Positions 57,041-64,000 of a stretch of 64,000 bases of DNA are shown here, piece after piece (position 1 is the first letter of the stretch; every line of letters begins with the position of its first letter). The notes under the pieces were generated by a model. It worked only from the letters and a program-made list of their open reading frames with translations. It was not told the origin of the DNA and made no database searches. A program made the translations under genes and the position numbers. Source of the DNA: Cepaea nemoralis. Lineage: Eukaryota > Mollusca > Gastropoda > Stylommatophora > Helicidae. The stretch covers positions 1-64,000 of the forward strand of contig JACEFZ010015108.1 in assembly GCA_014155875.1 (NCBI GenBank), written 5' to 3'.

Positions 57041-57722
57041 CGTAACTGTTCCTTACAAATCAAATTGATGTTTAACATAGCCACATTATTTCAGTTGCTG
57101 TTTATGAAACAGTTTTCTTTGATATTCAGATCTTGTAGAATGTCAGCTTATATTATTTTTGATCCATAGCATTCTAAAGATTTTCTGTAATATTTAAGCT
57201 CTAGATTGCCAGTTTTCTTCTTTAGTGATTGAGAAATGGTCTATGACTCACATTAAAGATGCATGTTCTCAAAATGTTACCTTGTTTGCTGGGGTTGTGC
57301 CAGAGGATCCTAATACTGTTTAATACTATCATGTATTCTTGTGAATACTATCTTGCTTATTCCAAATGAAGGTTGAAGGGAAAAAAAGCTGACTAAAGAG
57401 CCCTTCTATTGAGTTCATATTAATAGGAGTGTTAATTACAGATTTATTCAAATGTTCATGATATTCTTGATCTTAGCATTCTGTCCACGGCAATGCATAA
57501 AATTGTCATTACAGGTGTTTATGATTGTGTAACAGTTAACCGTGATGTAAATAAATGCAAACGACAAGTGTGATTTCCAAGGAACTTACTGATGTTAGAA
57601 TATAATACAAAAGAACAAAAGATATATACGATTTTAGACTACATGCTCTATACAGAAACGTGCATCTTGTGTTTGTGAGAGTTAATGCATTATTCAGGGG
57701 AACAGTTAGACACTTCCAGAGA
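57041..57722. other. AT-rich intergenic or intronic sequence
   Basis: Nothing recognisable. It precedes the candidate signal-peptide exon. Confidence 0.35.
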
Positions 57723-57822
57723 ATGGGGAAGGCAAGATACAAAGGTTTCAAATGGCATATACTTCTCTTGTTAATTCTGTTGATGTATTTACATCATGCA
57801 TCATCTCAGTCTACTGAAAAAG
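57723..57822 (+). CDS. Candidate first coding exon: signal peptide of a secreted or membrane protein
   Basis: ATG at 57723 has A at -3 and G at +4. The 33 codons give a basic start (MGKARYKGFKW), a hydrophobic core (HILLLLILLMYL) and a polar c-region (HHASSQSTEK), a textbook secretory signal with likely cleavage near ASSQ. The frame runs into AAAAG|GTAAGC, a near-consensus splice donor at 57823. An in-frame upstream ATG (57660) would bury the signal, so the later start is preferred. A phase-compatible acceptor (tttggcag) ends at 58551, after which the frame gives QCQCYEGMG, a Cys-rich start. The protein is not recognised. This is one of the few host-gene candidates in the window, but a chance frame cannot be excluded. 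Confidence 0.4.
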
Positions 57823-57864
57823 GTAAGCATTTATTTGTTTACTTTCTGACTTTGTTCTTGTTGT

Positions 57865-58010
57865 TGTTGTTCTGCGTTCATCAGGAGAGTTTTTTCGGAC
57901 GTTATTGCGTTGTTCCTGTTTAAGCAGAGCTGCATCCTTGCGCCGTTAGGCCGACACATTCGACTTCTGCGGGCATTTGTTTACCAGGTTAACCTTCCCG
58001 GATTGTTGTT
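57865..58010 (-). mobile_element. Isolated family A-type 3' terminus
   Basis: On the minus strand it reads gggaaggttaacctggtaaa, tgtcggcctaacggcgcaag and aacaggaacaacgcaataac, then a degraded hairpin and a (CAA)n tail. It is about 145 bases of the family A 3' end with a different simple-repeat tail from (GAA)n. It sits inside the putative intron after 57822. Confidence 0.65.
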
Positions 58011-58259
58011 CTATAGGGTGTATTTTTAATGACTGTTCAGTGTTTGAGAATATTGCCGGTTCACATTTTGTATTCACCCTCTGTAAAGTTTATGCAGCAT
58101 AATAGGTAAATACAAAACTTGGGGTGGCAATATTTTCAAACACTGCACATTCATTACAAATAAAATACACCCTGTACCTTGAATAGGTAAGTAAATATTA
58201 CAAGACCCTTTAACATGCTTTGATTTGTATAGGGTATATGGTGCTAGCTTCATACTTTT

Positions 58260-58480
58260 ATAGACCAATCAACGTGTGATAAGTGATATGGTCAGTATCA
58301 TGCTAACTGCCTTCACTTTCCATGATATATCCTGGTACCCATTTTAGACTGTCGATCTGGGAGCCAAGATTAATTGTTTAAAAAAATCTGCTTTGATGGT
58401 GATTCGATCATGTGACCACCAGGCCGGCTGGACAGAAATGTTGACCACTGTGCTAACGTGGCTTCCACCTTTAATAGGAT
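58260..58480 (-). mobile_element. SINE family 2, copy 4, with A and B boxes
   Basis: Minus-strand A box TAGCACAGTGG (58455-58445) and B-box-like GATCGAATCAC (58409-58399), then a body with tgggtaccaggatatatcat and ggaaagtgaaggcag. It is the best preserved head of this family. Confidence 0.65.
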
Positions 58481-59440
58481 GCAGAGAAAAGTAAGACACT
58501 TCTTGGTTTTGTTGCACACCACAACGCTACCGAGTTGTTTACCTTTGGCAGCACAGTGCCAGTGTTATGAAGGAATGGGTCCTCTACAACTCTTCCAGGG
58601 GCATGAGTGGAAGAATACTGTGGAAACTTTTACCTGGCACTTCAAAGTGTAAGGAACATGAAGAGAACGTGACTGGGAACAATTTCTGCACAAAGATTTA
58701 TGGTGGGTATTAAAATTGTTTAAATGGCAGCTGACTCTAACATGCCCCATTAAAGACTGGACTATGGGACTAGTTTACTCTGCTAGGTGGGCATGTTGGT
58801 GTAATTGCTGGGAGGTTACATTGATAATATCATGAGTGTGATCAGATGAGGATTTGATGCCTGCGCTCGTTATCCACTAATAAGGGGAAATACTAGTCGT
58901 ATGTTCTTTTGTGTATTCAGGTTTATAAAATCTGATGGTTCTAACACTTCACAGACCCATAGTGGGTTTCTACTTTGGGACTTTAAAAAATATCAGGTAG
59001 GACCATCGTGTCATTGGATTTTGATTCAGACATCTAAATCAAAAGAGCTGAGCCAATGATTATTTTTGTTTGTTGAGTAATTCTTCTCTTGCCTTGTTTC
59101 TAAGAATCTGCTGCACTGTTATCATACTGCAGGGTCTGTCTCTTTGTTGTTTTAATTCGGTTTTGGAAATGTTGCCATAAATATGCAGTTTCCTTGAGTA
59201 AGGTCTGAGGGGTCTCCACCGGAAATCAAAATCACAGCAGGGATTTGGTGTGGTGCCGTTCTACCACAGAGTTGGCAGGAAAATATTAAGTTTCCAATTT
59301 TGCATTTCATCATGTGAAATATAGTGAATATCTTAGAGCAGCATAGTATAAGTGGCGTATATAATTGTGTACATGAACATTATCATATCATAGTCATGTG
59401 AATAAGTACTGACCAATGAATAAAAGAGCACGTGCTTATC
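58481..59440. other. No proven gene; possible second exon near 58552
   Basis: A short frame from 58552 (QCQCYEGMGPLQLFQG) could follow the 57723 exon in phase, ending at a GTGTAAG near 58648. Another frame there carries NSS and NVT sequons. Neither matches a known family. The remainder (58700-59440) has nothing recognisable. Confidence 0.25.
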
Positions 59441-59480
59441 GTCCCATGATGCATAGGTTCTGTTTCTGACCGTTGAGAAA

Positions 59481-60440
59481 ATGGCCGGGTTGATCCAAAA
59501 TCCGTCCAAAGAAGCTCAAAGAGCGGTGATTCAGTTTCTTTCATTTGAAGGATGTCGACCAGTGGACATTCATCGAAGAATGCAGGCAGCGTACGGTAAC
59601 AAATGTGTGTCGAAGACAACAGTGACAGACTGGGCACGAATGTTTCGGAAAGGACGTCAGTTCACGACAGATCTTCGACGGCCGGGTCAAGCGCATATTG
59701 TTGCAACAGAAAAAAACCATCGCCAAAATTGATGCAGCAGTACAGATGAACCGTTGTCGAAGCATACGTTCGCTAGCGAAAGAATTTGATGTGTCAATTG
59801 GGACAATTCAAAAGGTCGTTCGTAAGAAACTGCAATATCGGAAGGTGTGTTCACAGTGGGTACCATGGATGTTGACCGACCACCAAAAAGAGGAACGCAT
59901 GGGATGGTGTTTGAACCACTTGCTGCGTTACAGAGTGGAGGGTGATGCATTTCTCTTCCGCATAGTGGCAGGTGATGAATCATGGTGTCACCACTTTGAG
60001 CCGAGCAGCAAAAGAGAGAGCATGCAATGGAAGCATGCTGGATCACCAAAAGCCAAAAAATTCAAGTTACAGGTTTCCGCTGGTAAGGTTATGCTGAGCG
60101 CATTTTTTACCATGAAGGTCTATTGTTGGCCGACTTTAAAGAACCTGGTGTCAACATCAACTCTACCCACTACTTGCAAACACTAGACAAGCTGCAAAAA
60201 GCCATCAAGAATAAACGACCCGGCATGCTTTCTCGCGGTGTGATTTTGTTGCACGATAATGCTCGTCCGCATGTCGCAAAGATTGTGCAGGAAGCATTAG
60301 CAAGGAAGAAGTGGAAATTCTGCAACATCCAACCTATAGTCCTGATTTGTCACCATGTGATTTTCATTTGTTCGGACCTCTAAAAAAAGCTCTCAAGGGG
60401 CAACGATTTCACACAGATGCAGACGTAATGAACGCAGGTA
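59481..60440 (+). pseudogene. Mariner (DD34D) transposase, frameshifted
   Basis: It cuts and pastes its element at TA sites in intact form. The ATG at 59481 opens the N-terminal helix-turn-helix region (AQRAVIQFLSFEGCRPVDIH, VSKTTVTDWARMFRKGRQ). A frame change near 59700 continues with KIDAAVQMNRCRSIRSLAKE. The first catalytic Asp is in AGDESWCHHFEP (about 59970). After a further shift near 60120 comes ILLHDNARPHVAKIVQEAL with the second Asp. In the next frame comes YSPDLSPCDFHLFGPLKKAL with the third. Length fits the family's about 345 residues. At least three frameshifts make it inactive. Terminal repeats were not located with confidence; sequence to about 60620 is probably its 3' end. Confidence 0.85.
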
Positions 60441-60619
60441 AACACTTGGTTCAGTGAGCAACCACAATCCTTTTTTGCGGACGGCATTCGCCGCCTACCT
60501 AAGCAATGGGATGCTTGCCTGAATGCCTACAGGCGACTTCTTCTGACCAACCCATGGTGCATAATTCATTCAAAATGAATGCTTTGTTTAATTCTACCAC
60601 ACCTGTTAATGTTTCTTTC

Positions 60620-61049
60620 ATGCTTTTGTAATAAAGCCATTGGAACGGGTTTCAAATGAACGTCCATAATATATAATATAAAATCAAATAAGTCAATGTT
60701 TGAGTCCAAGTGACTGGTGAGAGGAATTAACTCACTACCCTGCTGTTAGCTCACAGGAGTTTAAGCATGAGTGCATTAAACCTCTCGGAAAAGCTGCATA
60801 TTACAAACTTATTAAGTTTGAATAACGAAGACACAAACAATAGATTGCACGATTTATTGCCTGGCATATTTCGCTGCAATCTCGTCAGGTACATACTGCA
60901 GAAATCACACAACTTACGTGAAATTAACTAGATAAATCCTCAAGTGAAATATACACAATTTCGCACAGTAATGTCGATTGTCTACCACGGTAATTTTAAG
61001 CTGACTAACATTGTCTTTCTGTTACACAATTCTGGCTTGCGTTGATAGA
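60620..61049 (-). mobile_element. 3' flank of the Penelope-like element (pLTR-like)
   Basis: It lies downstream, on the minus strand, of the Penelope-like frame. It contains a hammerhead-like core (60846-60893). Penelope-like elements are known to carry hammerhead motifs in their terminal pLTRs. Its outer end is not defined. Confidence 0.45.
60846..60893 (-). ncRNA. Hammerhead ribozyme-like motif
   Basis: On the minus strand: helix I strand TGTAC (60893-60889), core CTGACGAG (60888-60881), a short imperfect helix II, CGAAA (60873-60869), an imperfect AT-rich helix III, cleavage triplet ATC, then the other helix I strand GTGCA (60850-60846, five pairs including one G-U). All invariant core bases are present in correct order. 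Helices II and III are weak, so activity is uncertain. Cleavage would fall between 60851 and 60850. Confidence 0.45.
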
Positions 61050-61092
61050 TCATAATTGCTTCTGCAATTTTAACAAGCGAGTATTTTGTGTT

Positions 61093-61850
61093 CTAAACAA
61101 ACACGCGAAATGCAGTCTCTCTGGACACAACATGGCGACTGGCGACAATGTGCCTGCCGATTGAAGACGCCGGGAGCTTCCGGTGTGTCGGCTCCTCGTG
61201 GCTATCATCTCCTGTGTGTTGTATCTTGTTGACCCATTGAGGTATGTGTTCTGATACCCGTTTGTTAAGCTGTCTCTCCGTTCGACCAATGTAAACGGCC
61301 TGGCATCTACATGTGAATTGGTAAATACAATTGTTTGTGGCGTACAGAGGAACAGGCTCTTTGACTGTTGGTGTAGGAATGGGTACGGTTTTACATCTAA
61401 TGACTGGAGTTGCCGCACAGAATGTTCGACCTACTGCTGTAGTAAGCCGGTCTTGTAGACGTTGCATTACGTCATCCCCTCGAAAGGTTAGCTGGATGAA
61501 TACCTTGAGTTTAGGGACTGTAGTTACGTCTGCTTTGGGTTTGGGCTGTTGGCAATGGCGCTTTATAAATCCTGTGGAGTACCCATTCAGGTTTAAGACA
61601 TTCTTCAGAGTTTCAAATTCCTCTGTCAGTGTGTCCTGGGTGCATATCTTTCTAGCACGGTCAAACAAGGTCCGTACTAAGCCCCGTTTGTACTGGACAG
61701 GTGTGAAGCTCTGAAAATTTAGGTATTGGCCAGTCCATGTTTCTTTGCGATACACCGATCTTTGAATTGTGCCGTCTGCTCTACGTCTCATTAGAATATC
61801 TAGGAACGGTAACGCTTCGTTGTGTTCGTGTTCCATAGATAGAGAGATGT
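61093..61850 (-). pseudogene. Penelope-like element: RT C-terminus plus GIY-YIG endonuclease, 5'-truncated
   Basis: The 247-codon frame begins LPFLDILMRRRADGTIQRSV, with RKETWTGQYLNFQSFTPVQY and KRGLVRTLFDRARKICT, the RT thumb region of Penelope-like elements. It continues to a GIY-YIG nuclease: IYQFTCRCQAVYIGRTERQL, NKRVSEHIPQW. The catalytic Tyr and Arg of the YIG...R segment are present. The RT palm (with YADD) is absent because the element is cut at about 61850. The reading frame itself is open to its stop, so the loss is by truncation. Such elements retrotranspose by target-primed synthesis using the GIY-YIG nick. Confidence 0.85.
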
Positions 61851-62104
61851 TTTTATGCGTCTTATAAACTTAAACTTAACTTATAAGTAATAAATATAAT
61901 AAAAATAAACTTAAACTTATAAGTAATTTTCATTTAATTTATCAGATAATTCTCTGGAATTCTTCGGGGAGGAAAGATGGCAAGGAAGGGAAATGTCCAT
62001 GCCACAGCTTGGATTTTGTGAAGGCCTACTCTTCACACCCCCTGGCAGTTTCTGGAATGGGCTACATTCCATTACATTTTTACTGGACAGGCAAGAGTCA
62101 TTAG
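61851..62104. other. Junction sequence with short AT repeats
   Basis: The string cttaaactta(tc)ataagtaa occurs twice (61861-61925) near the Penelope truncation point. No gene is seen. Confidence 0.35.
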
Positions 62105-63966
62105 GAAAAAGAATGCCAGACATTTATGGTTAAATGACATCAACAACATCCAAAAGGAAGAGCATTATAGAAATGAATGTAAAGAGGCTACAAAAATAGT
62201 CCGACAGCAGAAGCGAGAATATATGAGTAATATAATCAAAGATATGGAAACTAATCACCAGAAAAATGAATCCAGAATGTTTTTTAAAGAATTGAAATCA
62301 ATGAAACGAGGGCACCAACAAAACACATATGGTTTAAAAGACAAAAATGGGAATATGATAAATACCAATGAGGAAATGTGCAACACATGGAAAGAATATT
62401 TTGTTGAATTACTAAATTGTGAAGCTCCAAGTAACACTTTCCCACAGGAAGAGGTTCTAACATGTGAACCACAAATTGAAGAACCTATATTTGAAGAAAT
62501 CCTATATGTAATCACACGACTTAAAAACAATAAGGCAACTGGGACTGATGGAATTGCTACTGAATTTATAAAGGCAGGTGGCCATGCATTACATCTAAAG
62601 CTATACGAACTAATAATAAAAATCTGGAGGACAGAAGAATTACCCCATGACTGGAAAGAAGTCATTATTGATACCTATCTTTAAGAAAGGAGACAAGTTC
62701 CAATGTGAAAATTATAGAGGAATATCACTACTGTCCACAAGCTATAAGATACTATCCGCAGTATTACTAAATAGACTAAAACCATATTCAGAAGACATAT
62801 TAGGTGACTACCAGGCGGGTTTTAGACAAAACAGATCAACAATAGATCAGATATTTATCTTACGACAAATAGCCGAGAAAAATTGGGAATATAAAAGAGA
62901 TCTCCATAACATTTTTGTGGATTTTAAAAAGGCTTATGATAGTGTCCATAGGAATAGTCTATGGAATGCTATGCAGGAATTTGGAATACCAAGGAAGTTA
63001 ATCAACATGACCAGACTATGCATGGAAGATACTTATAATATAGTAACATATAAAGGCAGGAAATCAGACCCTTTCCAAATAACATCTGGCTTGAAACAGG
63101 GTGATGCACTAGTCGCCGCTACTCTTCAATCTGGCTCTAGGAGAAAGTTGTAAGGAAGGTAAAGGAGGAATGTGATATTGGAGGAACATCCAAGCTGCTT
63201 GGTTATGCAGATGATTTAGATATTATAGGGCAAAGTGAACAAAAGACATTGGAAATATTGACTCACTTAAAGGAAAAAGCCCAACAGATGGGGCTGGTTA
63301 TCAACCAAGATAAGACAGAATATATGGTAATTTCAAGAGACGGAATGACTAAAAACTCTGGCCACATACAAATAGATAATATGACCATTAAAAGAACGCA
63401 AACATACAAATACCTGGGTACAATCTTCAACTGCTCCAACCTCATAAGGGAAGAAATACAAACTAGAATCAACTCTGGAAATAAGATATACTATGCACTA
63501 CAACATCTACTAAAATCAAATGCGCTATCTCGTAACACCAAAATCACAATATACAAAACACTGATCAGACCAGTTGTGCTGTATGGCTCTGAAACCTGGA
63601 GTACAACGAAAGGAGACGAAGCCTTGTTACAAACCTTTGAATAAAAATTTTAAGACGCATCTTTGGACCCATTAGGGATACATAAAGTGGAGAGTGGAAA
63701 AGAAGAAGTAACAAAGACATTTATGATCTGTTATCCCGCTAATCACTGGTATCATGAAGGCTAGACTACAATGGCTTGGGCGTATAGAAAGAATGGAAGA
63801 TAATAGGGAAACAAAACTCGCTTACACTCAGGAAATAAATGACCGTGAGGTAGACCAAGAAGACGGTGGAGAGATAATACATATACAGACCTACAAGCAC
63901 TTGGAATCAACGACTGGCAAGAGAAGGTCCACCAGAGAGACGAATGGAGACAGATTGTATTTGTAG
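62105..63966 (+). pseudogene. RTE-like LINE reverse transcriptase, frameshifted
   Basis: The reading passes through FFKELKSMKRGHQQNTYGL, LKNNKATGTDGIATEFIKAG, PIFKKGDKFQCENYRGISLL, DYQAGFRQNRSTIDQIFILR, the first catalytic block FVDFKKAYDSVHRNSLWN, SGLKQGDAL (frame break near 63110), and an intact active site GYADDLDIIGQ (about 63200-63235). YKYLGTIFNC, RPVVLYGSETWST and a C-terminal RPRRRWRDNTYTDL with DEWRQIVFVAKN follow to a stop near 63965. The order and end fit RTE-type elements. The endonuclease is missing, so the copy is 5'-truncated. Frame changes occur near 62660, 63120, 63650 and 63835. Confidence 0.8.
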
Positions 63967-64000
63967 CAAAGAACCTTAATGGCTCGGAACGCTGAAGAAG

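Overview
This is a gene-poor, repeat-dominated stretch of an animal nuclear genome. The evidence is non-LTR retrotransposons of several clades (Tx1/L1-like, three I-superfamily-like lineages with RNase H, RTE-like), a Penelope-like element with a GIY-YIG endonuclease, mariner and hAT transposons, two LTRs, tRNA-derived SINEs, kilobase simple-sequence arrays and a C2H2 zinc-finger array. There is no sign of a bacterial or organellar origin. A marine or other invertebrate, perhaps a lophotrochozoan, is likely, but the species cannot be told from the sequence.

Layout. 1-2.95 kb: unrecognised sequence ending in a probable 3' LTR. 3.1-12.8 kb: a decayed Tx1/L1-like LINE with ORF1 and ORF2, a 3' region holding four 269-bp tandem repeats, a second 3' end, a second RT fragment, and a truncated hAT transposon. 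13.0-17.2 kb: a tRNA-derived SINE, a Helitron-associated-like (pearl/HINE-like) element with internal tandem units and tetranucleotide repeats, a fold-back mariner relic and RTE debris. 17.2-18.9 kb: a C2H2 zinc-finger gene on the minus strand, about 14 fingers, with frameshifts. 19.9-38.2 kb: a very large, nearly identical inverted duplication built from LINE families A and B, a satellite, an RTE fragment and an LTR. 38.2-39.5 kb: the rest of family B. 39.5-46.4 kb: mostly unrecognised sequence with SINEs, a (GAA)n array and a second HINE-like element. 46.4-51.2 kb: LINE family C pieces embedded in kilobase (TTAG)n arrays. 51.2-53.4 kb: a second, internally deleted family B copy ending in (GAA)n. 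53.4-59.4 kb: the least transposon-dense part, with SINEs and a plausible signal-peptide exon of a host gene. 59.4-64 kb: a frameshifted DD34D mariner, a 5'-truncated Penelope-like element with a hammerhead-like motif downstream of its ORF, and an RTE-like LINE running to the window end.

How the pieces relate. Almost every coding segment is a decayed mobile-element protein, and no operon-like cooperation is expected. The shared logic is mobile-element ecology: elements insert into one another (LTR into family B, a 2.2-kb insert into family A RNase H), LINE 3' ends run straight into (GAA)n or (TTAG)n arrays they may have seeded, and LTR or LINE copies mark the breakpoints of the inverted duplication. 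The duplication could be real and recent, or a mis-assembly; long-read spanning of 19.8-38.2 kb would decide.
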